From Parahoeflea olei (lineage in GTDB: Bacteria > Pseudomonadota > Alphaproteobacteria > Rhizobiales > Rhizobiaceae), in NCBI RefSeq assembly GCF_001703635.1, contig NZ_LQZT01000042.1, positions 181,566-245,565 on the forward strand: a stretch of 64,000 nt of DNA. The letters are read 5' to 3'. Numbering within the stretch: the stretch's first letter is position 1; every line of letters starts with the position of its first letter. The notes beneath the pieces were generated by a model. It was given only the letters and a program-made list of their open reading frames with translations, was not told the origin of the DNA and made no database searches. The position numbers were made by a program, and so were the translations under genes. Shown here piece after piece: positions 1-8,376 of the stretch.

Positions 1-23
1 CCCATCAGGTCGAGGATGCGCAT
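1..23 (-). CDS. norD: Probable NorD, first codons only (cut by window start)
   Basis: An ATG on the minus strand at 23 lies 5 bases after the norQ stop and reads M-R-I-L-D-L-M before the window ends. NorD, a VWA-domain protein needed to activate nitric oxide reductase, normally follows norQ in norCBQD operons. The assignment rests on position only, since seven residues cannot identify a family. Confidence 0.45.
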
Positions 24-28
24 GGCCG

Positions 29-826
29 TCACCCGTAGACCGTGGCGACGAGATCGGCGAGCGCGGTCTTGACGTCGTCATCATCGGACAAAGGCTCGAT
101 GATGGCGGTGCGGATCGCGTCGTCCACGCCCATGCCCGCGGTCATCAGCTTGGCGGTGTAGATCAGAAGGCGCGTCGACACGCCTTCCTCAAGATCCATG
201 CCCGACAGCGCGCGGATGTGGCCGGCAAGCCGGACGAGCGGCGCAACCCGCCCGGCTTCCAGCCCGCTCTCGCTCGCCACGATGGCGATTTCGGCCTCGG
301 AATCGGGAAAGCCGAAGGAGAGCGAGAGGAACCGCTGTCGCGTGGAGGGCTTGAGCCGCTTGAGCACGTTCTGGTAGCCCGGATTGTAGGAGGCGACCAG
401 CATGAAGCCCGCGGGAGCAGCCAGTTCCTCTCCGGTGCGGTCGATCATCAGCGTGCGGCGGGTGTCGGTGAGCGGGTGGATCACCACGGTCACGTCCTTG
501 CGCGCTTCCACCACCTCGTCGAGATAGCAGATGGCGCCTTCCCGGACCGCCCGGGTGAGCGGGCCGTCCACCCATTTTGTTTCTCCGCCGACGAGCAGGT
601 AGCGGCCGATCAGGTCGGCGGCGGAGAGATCATCGTGGCAGGCCACGGTGTAGAGCTTCCTGCCGAGCCGGGCGGCCATATGTTCGACGAAGCGGGTCTT
701 GCCGCATCCGGTCGGCCCCTTCAGAAGAAGGGGCAAACCTTTGTCGTGGGCGAGCTCGAACAGATCGCATTCGCGCGCTGCCGGCAGGTAGAAGGCGGGA
801 GCCGGTGTGTGCATGGTCATCGTCAT
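29..826 (-). CDS. norQ: NorQ, MoxR-type AAA+ ATPase for nitric oxide reductase activation
   Basis: This is a cytoplasmic AAA+ ATPase of the MoxR/NorQ/CbbQ family. With NorD it is thought to insert the non-heme iron into NorB. The 265-residue protein has a Walker A motif GPTGCGKT at residues 37-44 and a Walker B motif CYLDE at 100-104. Family features such as WVDGPL (85-90) and an ASYNPGYQ stretch, typical of CbbQ/NorQ, are also present. The start at 826 overlaps the norB stop as ATGA, which indicates translational coupling; Met3 and Met5 are weaker alternatives. It is the third gene of norCBQ(D). Confidence 0.95.
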   Translation of the reverse strand: MTMTMHTPAPAFYLPAARECDLFELAHDKGLPLLLKGPTGCGKTRFVEHMAARLGRKLYTVACHDDLSAADLIGRYLLVGGETKWVDGPLTRAVREGAICYLDEVVEARKDVTVVIHPLTDTRRTLMIDRTGEELAAPAGFMLVASYNPGYQNVLKRLKPSTRQRFLSLSFGFPDSEAEIAIVASESGLEAGRVAPLVRLAGHIRALSGMDLEEGVSTRLLIYTAKLMTAGMGVDDAIRTAIIEPLSDDDDVKTALADLVATVYG

Positions 827-2172
827 TCTCCCGGAACCGGATTGGCAACGCCCGGCTTGATCAGCTCGCGCCGGTGGACGACGGCGATTGAGTAGATGAA
901 CAGGAGCGCCCCGATCACCACGGCAAGGCCCGCGCCGAAGCGCATCAGGTAGAACAGCGACAGGCTGTCCTGCACATCCATGTAGTTTTCACCGAGCACT
1001 CGCTGCATGTGGGTCTGGATCGTGCCGGCAAAGGTCAGCACGAAGGTCATGAAGGCCATGCCGCCGGTCATCAGCCAGAAGGAACCCATGTTCATCACCT
1101 GGTTGTAGGGATCGCGGTTGCGCAGGATCGGTACCGCATAGGTGAAGACGGCGAGGTTGAGCGCCACATAGGCGCCGAAGAAGGCGAGGTGCCCGTGCGC
1201 CGCGGTGATCTGGGTGCCGTGGCTGTAGAAGTTGACGCCATGCAGCGTGTGCAGGAAGCCCCAGACGCCGGCGCCGAAGAAGGCGACCGTCGACGAACCC
1301 AGCGACCACAGCAGTGCGGCCTTGTTGGGATGGTTGCGCCGGCCCTTCCAGACCATGACGAAGGCGAAGGACATCATCAGGAAGAACGGAACGACTTCGA
1401 GCGTGGAGAAGATCGAGCCGATCCACTGCCAGTAGCCGGGCGTGCCGATCCAGTAGAAATGGTGCCCGGTACCAAGGATGCCGGAGATCAGCGCTGTGGC
1501 GACGATGACATAGAGCCATTTTTCAACCACCTCGCGGTCGACGCCGGTCAGCTTCAACAGCAGGAAGGCCAGGATCGCGGCCATCACCAGCTCCCAGGTG
1601 GCTTCCACCCAGAGATGGACGACGAACCACCAGTACATCTTGTCGAGGCTCAGGTTCTCGGGATTGATGAAGGCGAAGATCCACAACAGCGACAAGAGCC
1701 ACAGCCCCAACAGCAGCACGTTGGTGATGGCAGTCTTGCGGCCGGCCAGCGCCGTCAGCGAGATGTTGACGAGGAAGATGACGGCAGCGACGAGGATGCC
1801 GAACTTGACCCAGAGCGGCTGCTCGAGGAACTCGCGGCCCTCATGGATGCCGGCAAGGTAGGATACCACCGCGCCGAGCGTGCCGACCACCAGGATGATG
1901 AGCTGCAGATAGGCAAGCTTCACCGAAAACAGTTCGCGTTCGGCTTCTTCCGGCACAAGGAAATAGGCCGCTCCGAAGAAGCCGAGCAGCAGCCAGACGA
2001 TCAGCGCGTTGGTATGGATCATGCGGATGATGTTGAAGGGCAGCAGTTCCGACAGGAAATTGGGCGAGACATAGATCCAGCCAGCGAGCAAGCCGCCACT
2101 GACCTGGATCGCGAACAGCGCCAGCGCCGTGTAGAAATAGGCGAGCGCGACTTTTTGGGATTTGTATTTCAT
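823..2172 (-). CDS. norB: Nitric oxide reductase subunit B (cNOR catalytic subunit)
   Basis: This integral membrane subunit reduces two NO to N2O at a heme b3/FeB centre, with electrons from NorC. The 449-residue protein has about 12 hydrophobic segments, the normal size for cNOR. Heme ligand His53 is in IRMIHTN. The conserved WVEATWE segment with catalytic glutamates, the GTGHHFYW histidine pair and HLAFFGAY in the last heme-binding helix are all present. The reading frame is open for eight codons further upstream, but ATG 2172 is chosen because a strong AAGGAGGA ribosome site sits 7-8 bases before it. That site overlaps the norC stop region. There is no sign of decay. Confidence 0.97.
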   Translation of the reverse strand: MKYKSQKVALAYFYTALALFAIQVSGGLLAGWIYVSPNFLSELLPFNIIRMIHTNALIVWLLLGFFGAAYFLVPEEAERELFSVKLAYLQLIILVVGTLGAVVSYLAGIHEGREFLEQPLWVKFGILVAAVIFLVNISLTALAGRKTAITNVLLLGLWLLSLLWIFAFINPENLSLDKMYWWFVVHLWVEATWELVMAAILAFLLLKLTGVDREVVEKWLYVIVATALISGILGTGHHFYWIGTPGYWQWIGSIFSTLEVVPFFLMMSFAFVMVWKGRRNHPNKAALLWSLGSSTVAFFGAGVWGFLHTLHGVNFYSHGTQITAAHGHLAFFGAYVALNLAVFTYAVPILRNRDPYNQVMNMGSFWLMTGGMAFMTFVLTFAGTIQTHMQRVLGENYMDVQDSLSLFYLMRFGAGLAVVIGALLFIYSIAVVHRRELIKPGVANPVPGE

Positions 2173-2185
2173 GGATTGATCCTCC

Positions 2186-2638
2186 TTAGCCGGCATCGTT
2201 GGGCGGCCAGCCCTGGGTGTCGGTCTCGTCGGCCCATCTCAGGAACTCGGACAGACCGCGGATTTCGTCGTCGGTGAGGTTGAATTGCGGCATCTGCCTG
2301 CGCCCCTGGATGCCGGAGGGCTGCGCCTCCATCCAGCCCTTGAGCGTCTCGAAGGCCGCCTCCGGGTCGTCGACGACACCCCAGCGGGTCATGACGTTGC
2401 CGACTTCGGGCGCAAAATAGGCGCCTTCGCCATGCAGCGTGTGGCAGTTGATGCAGGCATTGCGCTCCCACACCCGCTTGCCCAGGACCACTTCGTCGGT
2501 CAGCGGCAGGGCGGAGGTGGAGCGGTTGGTGATGTATTTGTGACTGTGCACGGTGAGGGCGGCGAAAACGGCCACGAAGAAGATCGATCCTCCGTAAAAC
2601 ACGTTTCTCGCCCGGGCTTTGGTGAGTATTTCAGCCAT
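2186..2638 (-). CDS. norC: Nitric oxide reductase subunit C (membrane-anchored cytochrome c)
   Basis: NorC carries electrons from periplasmic donors such as pseudoazurin or cytochrome c to NorB. The 150-residue protein has one N-terminal membrane anchor (about 13-32) and a periplasmic monoheme domain. That domain has CINCH at 62-66 and a probable axial methionine at 116 in QMPQF. Length and layout match cNOR NorC. It is the first gene of the nor operon. An NnrR-type box lies 59-72 bases upstream of the start, a good place for NO-dependent activation. Confidence 0.97.
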   Translation of the reverse strand: MAEILTKARARNVFYGGSIFFVAVFAALTVHSHKYITNRSTSALPLTDEVVLGKRVWERNACINCHTLHGEGAYFAPEVGNVMTRWGVVDDPEAAFETLKGWMEAQPSGIQGRRQMPQFNLTDDEIRGLSEFLRWADETDTQGWPPNDAG

Positions 2639-2696
2639 TCGAAGGTCTCCCCTGTGTCGAATGGCTGACAGCTAGCGATTTTCGGCGGGTCCGAAT

Positions 2697-2710
2697 TTGT
2701 GCTGGCACAA
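2697..2710. promoter_or_regulatory. NnrR/FNR-type box upstream of norC
   Basis: TTGTGCTGGCACAA is a perfect inverted repeat (TTGTGC-TG-GCACAA) of the TTG-N8-CAA form used by Crp/Fnr regulators that sense NO. Its centre is about 65 bases before the norC ATG, so a start site near 2662 would put it at about -41. It shares ten consecutive bases with the box before the pseudoazurin gene. NnrR, encoded next door, is the obvious binder; this is inference. Confidence 0.8.
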
Positions 2711-2830
2711 CGTTCGGAGCGATTGGGGGAGACGAACTCGCGCGAGGCCCGCTTCGGCGCCGGCCACGTGCGTTCAAGTGCGATGGCTGTGGTCAGGGCC
2801 GGCGCGGTACAACAGGCGCCGCGGCGGACG

Positions 2831-3556
2831 TCAGGCCTTCGGGCCCGAATGGCTGAGCGCCAGCAGTGCTTGCGGATCGCACACGACGATGCGCTTGCGC
2901 CGGCTCTTGACCAGCCCGTCCTTTTCCCAGGCGCTCAACAGCCGGCTCACCGTATGCAGCGTGGTCGCCGTCAGTTCCGACAGGTCCTGGCGCGTAATCG
3001 GGAAATCGACCTCTATGCCTTCCGGCACCTGGCGCCCGGTCTGCTCGATCAGGCGCAGAAGCGCGTTGGCCACCCTCTGTTCGACCTGCAGGGTCGCCAT
3101 TTCCACCATCCGGTTGTTCATTTCGCCGACACGGGTTCCGACCGTCTTGTACGTCTCGGTCGAGAAGCCGTCATAGGCGATGAACCGGTCCCAGAGCGAC
3201 GTCGGCCAGGACAGCACGATCGACTCGGAGGCGGTGACGGCGGTTGCCGGATAGGTGGTTCGTCCGAGCGCCCTGGCGATGCCGAAAAGCTGGCCGGGCG
3301 GAATATGCAGCGCGATGATCTGCTCGCCGGTCTCGGTGATGCGCAGCACACGGATATAGCCGTCGAGCAGCATGAAGAAGCGGTCGGCCGCAGCGCCTTC
3401 GCTGAACACCGACTGACCCTCCGGATAGCGCCGGGACGTCGATAGGTCGAGGATCTGCCTGATCTCGCCCCTGGCAAGCCGCGAGAAGGGCGGCATGTGG
3501 GTGAGCAGGCTCTCGTCGAGTCGCGCAAGGGTTCTGGTCTGGTCATCCGTCGTCAT
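2831..3556 (-). CDS. nnrR: NnrR, Crp/Fnr-family NO-responsive activator
   Basis: This 241-residue Crp/Fnr-family protein has an N-terminal cyclic-nucleotide-like sensor domain (about 20-140), a dimer helix and a C-terminal winged helix. The recognition region, DLSELTATTLHTVSRLLSAW (about 180-205), has the TLHTVSR core typical of NnrR. It lacks the N-terminal cysteine cluster of oxygen-sensing FNR; its only visible cysteine is near the C-terminus. NnrR proteins respond to NO and switch on nir and nor genes. It lies between nor and nir units, transcribed in the nor direction. An AAGGGGG ribosome site precedes the ATG at 3556. A related DNR-type subgroup is possible. Confidence 0.9.
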   Translation of the reverse strand: MTTDDQTRTLARLDESLLTHMPPFSRLARGEIRQILDLSTSRRYPEGQSVFSEGAAADRFFMLLDGYIRVLRITETGEQIIALHIPPGQLFGIARALGRTTYPATAVTASESIVLSWPTSLWDRFIAYDGFSTETYKTVGTRVGEMNNRMVEMATLQVEQRVANALLRLIEQTGRQVPEGIEVDFPITRQDLSELTATTLHTVSRLLSAWEKDGLVKSRRKRIVVCDPQALLALSHSGPKA

Positions 3557-3568
3557 GCCCCCTTCTAA

Positions 3569-3584
3569 TCAAGCCGCCGCTTGA
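3569..3584. repeat. Inverted repeat in the nnrR leader
   Basis: TCAAGC-CGCC-GCTTGA, a perfect 6-base inverted repeat with a 4-base spacer, sits 13 bases before the nnrR start. The half-site orientation (CAAG then CTTG) is opposite to an FNR box. It is more likely a small RNA hairpin near the ribosome site than an activator site. Confidence 0.35.
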
Positions 3585-3630
3585 AACGAAGGATTCTTTT
3601 CGGCCCGGCGCGCGAAAAGCCGCGCGGAGC

Positions 3631-3644
3631 TTGCGCTGGCACAA
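3631..3644. promoter_or_regulatory. NnrR/FNR-type box upstream of pseudoazurin-nirK
   Basis: TTGCGCTGGCACAA fits TTG-N8-CAA and matches the norC box at 13 of 14 bases. Its centre is about 71 bases before the pseudoazurin ATG. It would let one NO-responsive regulator co-induce nor and nir genes. Confidence 0.78.
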
Positions 3645-3708
3645 AGTTCATCTGCGGCGTCGGCCTAAGTTGCCTTTCGACATACCACCGCAACGAAAGG
3701 ACACGACA

Positions 3709-4146
3709 ATGTTGCGCACACTCGCAAGCGCCCTTCTCCTTGCCACTCTTGTCGGCGGCACAGCCCTGGCCGAGACGGTCGAGGTCCGGATGCTCAACAA
3801 GAGTGGCAAGGAAACCATGGTTTTCGAACCTGCCTTCGTGAGGATCGCGAAAGGCGACACGATCAAGTTCGTGCCGGAAGACAAGGGGCACAACGCCGAA
3901 AGCATCGACGGCATGCTGCCCGATGGGGCTGAGCCTTTCAAAGGCAAGCTCGGCAAGGAAGTCGAGGTGACCTTCGTCACCCCAGGCCTCTACGGCGTCG
4001 AATGCAAGCCGCATTTCGCCATGGGCATGGTCATGACCGTCGCCGTCGGCGACGTCACGGCCGCCCCGGACGATTTCCTCGCCGGCCGCATTCCGCCGAA
4101 GGCGAAGAAGCGCTTCGAGGACCAGCTCGCAAACCTGAACAACTGA
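3709..4146 (+). CDS. Pseudoazurin, periplasmic blue copper electron carrier
   Basis: This type 1 copper protein donates electrons to NirK and possibly to NOR in the periplasm. The 145-residue precursor has a signal peptide (1-21, cleavage after TALA). The copper ligands His61, Cys99, His102 and Met107 have exactly the spacing of mature pseudoazurin His40, Cys78, His81 and Met86. The frame is open upstream to 3631, but ATG 3709 is correct: GAAAGG precedes it and the upstream part overlaps the activator box. It is followed 63 bases later by nirK, with a hairpin between them. Confidence 0.95.
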   Translation: MLRTLASALLLATLVGGTALAETVEVRMLNKSGKETMVFEPAFVRIAKGDTIKFVPEDKGHNAESIDGMLPDGAEPFKGKLGKEVEVTFVTPGLYGVECKPHFAMGMVMTVAVGDVTAAPDDFLAGRIPPKAKKRFEDQLANLNN

Positions 4147-4159
4147 TTTCGACCGCCGA

Positions 4160-4183
4160 CCGGGCCTGGATAGGCCGGCCCGG
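4160..4183 (+). repeat. Intercistronic hairpin between pseudoazurin and nirK
   Basis: CCGGGCC (4160-4166) pairs with GGCCCGG (4177-4183) around a 10-base loop, and no T-run follows. A hairpin here could stabilise the upstream message or partly stop readthrough, giving more pseudoazurin than NirK. The role is inferred. Confidence 0.5.
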
Positions 4184-4209
4184 CAACGGCCAATCTTTCG
4201 GAGAGATCC

Positions 4210-5430
4210 ATGCTCAAGATCGTCGATACCACCACCCTGAACGTCAACCGTCGCGCCATGCTGCGCGGCAGCCTGCTGGCGGGCGCCGTTGCCGCGATGG
4301 CCGGAACGGCCGCCAGGGCGCAGCCGGCACTGCCGCGCCCCAATGTCGTCAAGCCGCGCCCCCTGCCGGTCCATACCGTTTCGGCCGAGACGCCGGAAGC
4401 CAAAGCCAAGCCTGCCGACCTCAGCGGCTATACCCGCGTCAAGCAACAGCTGGTCCAGCCGCCCTATGCACCGGAGCACGAGCAGGTGGCGACCGGCGGC
4501 CCCAAGATCATCGAAGTGACCATGGACATTGAGGAAAAGCTGATGGTGGTCGACGAGGACACCGGGGCCAGCATCTGGGCGCTGACCTATAACGGCTCCG
4601 TGCCCGGTCCGCTGATCATCGCCCATGTCGGCGACTATGTGGAACTGACCCTGCGCAACCCGGCCAGCAACGCCATGGAGCACAATATCGACTTCCACGC
4701 CTCCACCGGTGCGCTCGGCGGCGGCGGCCTGACCCATGTCTTCCCGGGCGAGGAAACGGTGCTGCGCTACAAGGCCACCAAGCCCGGCGTCTTCACCTAT
4801 CACTGCGCGCCCGGCGGGGCGATGATCCCCTATCACGTCACCCACGGCATGAACGGCACGATGATGGTGCTGCCGCGCGAGGGCCTGAAGGACAAGGACG
4901 GCAATCCGCTCCCCTATGACAAGATCGTCTATGTCGGCGAACAGGATTACTACCTGCCGCGCGACGAAAACGGCGAGTTCAAGACCTACGAAGCAGCCGG
5001 CGACGACTATGCCGACAGCGTCGACGCGATGCGCAGCCTGGTGCCCACGCATTCTGTCTTCAACGGCGCCGCCGGGGCGCTCACCGGCGAGGGCGCGATC
5101 AAGGCCAGGGTCGGCGAGACCGTGCTGATGGTTCACAACCAGGCCAATCGCGACACGCGCCCGCACCTGATCGGCGGCCATGGCGACTATGTCTGGGAAA
5201 CCGGCTCCTTCGGCGACGCGCCGCAGACGGGGCTGGAAACCTGGTTCATCCGCGGCGGCAGCTCGGGCGCCGCGATGTACACCTTCAGGCAACCCGGCGT
5301 GTACGCCTATGTCAATCACAACCTGATCGAAGCCGCGCTGCTCGGCGCCACCGGCCATTTCGTGGTCGAGGGCGAATGGGACAACGGCCTGATGGAACAG
5401 GTTGCCGCCCCGCGGCCAATCGCAAGCTGA
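4210..5430 (+). CDS. nirK: Copper-containing nitrite reductase NirK
   Basis: NirK reduces nitrite to NO in the periplasm. The 406-residue precursor has a Tat signal (NRRAMLRG at 13-20, then a hydrophobic stretch to about 37) and two cupredoxin domains. Type 1 copper ligands are His158, Cys199, His209 and Met214. Type 2 ligands His163, His198 and the histidine of YVNHNLIEA near the C-terminus are all present, with catalytic Asp161. Two oddities: the Cys-to-His loop (CAPGGAMIPYH) has one residue more than the usual CAPPGMVPWH form, and a Pro-rich linker of about 55 residues separates signal and core. A ribosome site (GGAGAG) lies just before ATG 4210. It is probably cotranscribed with nirV. Confidence 0.96.
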   Translation: MLKIVDTTTLNVNRRAMLRGSLLAGAVAAMAGTAARAQPALPRPNVVKPRPLPVHTVSAETPEAKAKPADLSGYTRVKQQLVQPPYAPEHEQVATGGPKIIEVTMDIEEKLMVVDEDTGASIWALTYNGSVPGPLIIAHVGDYVELTLRNPASNAMEHNIDFHASTGALGGGGLTHVFPGEETVLRYKATKPGVFTYHCAPGGAMIPYHVTHGMNGTMMVLPREGLKDKDGNPLPYDKIVYVGEQDYYLPRDENGEFKTYEAAGDDYADSVDAMRSLVPTHSVFNGAAGALTGEGAIKARVGETVLMVHNQANRDTRPHLIGGHGDYVWETGSFGDAPQTGLETWFIRGGSSGAAMYTFRQPGVYAYVNHNLIEAALLGATGHFVVEGEWDNGLMEQVAAPRPIAS

Positions 5431-5447
5431 GAAAGGAGGACAAGACA

Positions 5448-6191
5448 ATGAACGCCGCCGGCACCCCTGCACTCCGCGCGACCCCCTGCGTGATTGCGGC
5501 AGCGCTGGCGGCGGCTTTGGCCGGAGGGGCCGCGTATGCGTTTGCCATGCGCGGCCCCGACATGAATTACATGCCGCGAATGGCCGAACTGCCTGTCCGG
5601 ATGGACGATGGCCGGCTTCTCTATGTTCAAAAATTCGAGGCAACGGTCTCCGAATGGAACCGCTGCCACCAGGAAGGGGCTTGCGACGAACCGAGGCGTG
5701 CGCCTGCGGGCAAACCCGCCGCACGGACCCCGGTCACCAATCTCAGCCATCTCGATATCGAGCAGTATCTCGGCTGGATCAACAGGCGCGCCCGCCATCC
5801 CTTTCGTTTGCCGACGCGCGCGGAATGGGAGACCATGGCCAAAGACGTGATGCCCGAAAAGCCGGATCCGATCTTCACCGATCCGGACCTCAGATGGGCT
5901 TCGGCCTATCTGACCGCGGGTGTGGCGCCCCGCCGGCTCGAGCTGCAGGGCAGCTTTGCGCTGAGCCGCGAAGGCATCGCCGATCTCGACGGCAGCGTCT
6001 GGGAATGGACAGGCGACTGCTATGCCGGTGACAGCGGCACCGTGCCGGAAGAGAAATGCCCGGCCTACTGGGTGGGCGGAGAACACATCGCCGCGGTTCC
6101 CTACGTGGAAAGGGATCCCGCGCGCGGCGGATGCGCCGTCGGCGTTCCGCCCGCCCATCTCGGCTTTCGGCTGGTGACAGACAGCCTGTAG
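5448..6191 (+). CDS. nirV: NirV, FGE-sulfatase-domain protein linked to NirK
   Basis: This 247-residue protein has an N-terminal hydrophobic segment (about 10-34, signal or anchor) and a formylglycine-generating-enzyme-like fold. Typical motifs are PVTNLSHLDIEQYL, FRLPTRAEWE, SVWEWTGDCY and HLGFRLV. NirV is the regular nirK partner in alphaproteobacteria, and its exact role in NirK maturation is unsettled. The ATG at 5448 has a strong AAAGGAGGA site and starts 17 bases after nirK. The upstream open frame overlaps nirK and is not used. Confidence 0.92.
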   Translation: MNAAGTPALRATPCVIAAALAAALAGGAAYAFAMRGPDMNYMPRMAELPVRMDDGRLLYVQKFEATVSEWNRCHQEGACDEPRRAPAGKPAARTPVTNLSHLDIEQYLGWINRRARHPFRLPTRAEWETMAKDVMPEKPDPIFTDPDLRWASAYLTAGVAPRRLELQGSFALSREGIADLDGSVWEWTGDCYAGDSGTVPEEKCPAYWVGGEHIAAVPYVERDPARGGCAVGVPPAHLGFRLVTDSL

Positions 6192-6355
6192 CCTGCCTTG
6201 GTGGCGACGCGCCACATCTGGTCGCGCGCCAATCTGGCTGGTCCGACCGGGCGGCGGCAGCGAACACCCGTCACGGATCGGGCAGAGGCTTGCCGGTGGA
6301 TGGAAGTCCGAGGCCATTTCCCGGTTACTTGAATGTTCCCGCGCGCAGGCGCAAA

Positions 6356-7348
6356 ATGTGTCGCGACGCGGCCGGCCCGCTTGGCGCGGCACGGTTTCTT
6401 TCGGGAGGCGAGATCATCGCACGATTCATTCCTAGCACCACGGCTCTCATCACCTTCGAGGCCGCGGCCAGGCTTGGCGGGTTTTCCCGGGCCGCCGAGG
6501 AGCTGTGCCTGTCGGAAAGCGCCGTCAGCAAGCAGATCGCCAAGCTGGAAAGCTATCTCGACCTCAAACTGTTCGACCGCGCCGCCGGCCGGTTCGGGCT
6601 GACGGAAGCGGGCCGCGCCTATGTGACCGAAATCCGCCGCACGCTGGACAAGCTGGAAGCCGACACCAAGAACGCCGCCAATTTCCAGATGACCCGGAAG
6701 GAACTGCAGATCGCCGCCCTGCCGACCTTTTCCAACAAGTGGCTGATGCCCCGGCTCGGCACCTTCTTCCGGCGTCACCCCGACATCATCGTCAACATCC
6801 GCGGCAAGATCGACCCGTTCGATTTTTCCGAGCTGGAATTCGACGCCGCGGTGCATTTTGCCGATCCGCAATGGCAGGGCGTGCGCCAATCCACGCTGTT
6901 CAGCGAAGAGCTGATTGCCGTCGCCAACCCGCAGCATTTCCCGGTCGAGCAATGGCAGGCCGCCGATTGCCGCGGGGCCGGCTTCGTCGGTGCGCCGCTT
7001 CTGCACAAGGTCACGCGCGAGGATGCCTGGCGCCGCTGGCTGCAGGGCGCGCGCCTCGACCATCCGAACCCCGCCTCCGGCGCGCAGTTCGACACATTTT
7101 CGACGGTGATCGAAGCGGTTCGCTCGGGCATCGGCATCGCGCTTGTGCCGCGGCTCTATGTCGAACGGGAGCTGGCGCGGGGAGAGCTGGTGCAGTTCCA
7201 CCCCCACACGCTTCGCGACGAAAAGACCTATATGCTGATCCTGCCCGACCGCGAGGTGCTGCATCCGTCGCTCATGGCCTTTTCCGACTGGCTGCATGAC
7301 GAGGCCCGCGCCTTCAGAACGGCACGCCTCGCCGAGGAAACGGCCTGA
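6356..7348 (+). CDS. LysR-family transcriptional regulator (GcvA-like)
   Basis: The helix-turn-helix covers roughly residues 25-85 (ITFEAAARLGGFSRAAEELC, then SESAVSKQIAKLE), followed by a periplasmic-binding-type effector domain. The sequence style (IPSTTALITFEAAARLGG) is that of the GcvA group. The start is uncertain: ATG 6356 gives 331 residues with about 20 extra N-terminal residues. A GGGAGG site near 6402 suggests a shorter form from a non-ATG codon. It marks the border between the nir genes and the catabolic region. Its target may be the convergent TRAP operon, but nothing proves this. Confidence 0.85.
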   Translation: MCRDAAGPLGAARFLSGGEIIARFIPSTTALITFEAAARLGGFSRAAEELCLSESAVSKQIAKLESYLDLKLFDRAAGRFGLTEAGRAYVTEIRRTLDKLEADTKNAANFQMTRKELQIAALPTFSNKWLMPRLGTFFRRHPDIIVNIRGKIDPFDFSELEFDAAVHFADPQWQGVRQSTLFSEELIAVANPQHFPVEQWQAADCRGAGFVGAPLLHKVTREDAWRRWLQGARLDHPNPASGAQFDTFSTVIEAVRSGIGIALVPRLYVERELARGELVQFHPHTLRDEKTYMLILPDREVLHPSLMAFSDWLHDEARAFRTARLAEETA

Positions 7349-7451
7349 CCGCTCGGCCCCCCCCGACGAAACCGGATCTGGCTGCTGCCATCGCTCCCAT
7401 GCGTGACAACCAGTGCGCCCGGAACCGGATCGGCCAGTCAGTCAGCCTGAT

Positions 7452-8318
7452 CTAGAGAATGGGGTTCCAGGGTGCGGGAAAGAAGCGGTAGCCGTCCCCT
7501 TCCCGGCCGATATGGCCGAAGCCCGGGAAGTCGAGATGCATGCCCCCGACCAGGATCTCGTCGGTTGCCGCCATGTCGAGCAGGTGGCGGCGCATCGCCG
7601 CGGCGGCAGCCTCGTCACTGTCGAAATCGAGCGTCACATGGGGAAAGCGGATCTGGATATGCGGCACATGCACCGTGTCACCCCAGATCAGAAGCGACTG
7701 GTCGCCGTCGGCAACGAGATAGGCCGTATGCCCGGGCGTGTGACCGGCGATCGGCACCGGAGTGACCCCGGGAAAGACCTCGCCCGTCCCCGTGAAGGGC
7801 CGGAGCTGATCCCGATAGGCATCGAGTTGCTTGCGCGCGGCGCGAAAATACCGCTCCTTCTTGCGTTCCGGCGCGGCGGCCATGGCGGCGTCGTCCAGCC
7901 AATGGCGCATTTCCGCTTCGGCGAGCGCAAGCTCCGAGGCCGGAAACACCCGATTGCCATCGGGGTCGGTCAGACCGTTGGAATGATCGGGATGCATGTG
8001 GGTGAGCAGCACCGTGTCGATCTCGTCGATCCGGACGCCGGCGGCCGACAGATGCGCCGGCAGGAAGCCGAGGGTGGCGCCCATGGTGTGCCCGGCGCCG
8101 GCCTCGATCAGCGCGGTGCGCCCCTTGTGGCGCACGAGATAGGAATTGACCGAAATCCGCGGCGGCGATTGCAGGTGAGCCGCGCGCATATGCGCATCGC
8201 CCTCTTCCGGCGTGATGCCGTGGAAAATCCCGTAGCTGGTGTCGAGGTAGCCGTCGCAGATCGCGGTGACGGTGATGTCGCCCACCCGCCGGTGATAGAT
8301 GCTCGGAACCTGTTTCAT
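7452..8318 (-). CDS. Metallo-beta-lactamase-fold hydrolase
   Basis: This 288-residue MBL-fold enzyme has the zinc motif THMHPDHSNG (HxHxDH), a downstream histidine in AGHTPGHT, an aspartate in WGDTVH and a C-terminal histidine near GGMHLDFPG. It resembles lactonase- and quorum-quenching-type MBL hydrolases, but the substrate is unknown. ATG 8318 is chosen for its GGGAGGAAGG ribosome site; the open frame continues upstream without one. It is the last gene of the aldehyde dehydrogenase/dctPQM/tautomerase operon. It probably hydrolyses a lactone or ester intermediate of the imported substrate (inference). Confidence 0.88.
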   Translation of the reverse strand: MKQVPSIYHRRVGDITVTAICDGYLDTSYGIFHGITPEEGDAHMRAAHLQSPPRISVNSYLVRHKGRTALIEAGAGHTMGATLGFLPAHLSAAGVRIDEIDTVLLTHMHPDHSNGLTDPDGNRVFPASELALAEAEMRHWLDDAAMAAAPERKKERYFRAARKQLDAYRDQLRPFTGTGEVFPGVTPVPIAGHTPGHTAYLVADGDQSLLIWGDTVHVPHIQIRFPHVTLDFDSDEAAAAAMRRHLLDMAATDEILVGGMHLDFPGFGHIGREGDGYRFFPAPWNPIL

Positions 8319-8376
8319 GCCTTCCTCCCTGGGCTGGCCCTGTCCCCGGCTTCCCCGCGGGTCGGCACCGTTCGGA

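Noticed and set aside
3565..5724. Open frame of 719 codons on the minus strand opposite pseudoazurin and nirK
   Set aside because: Low-complexity antisense translation; the plus-strand genes have all copper ligands and signal peptides.
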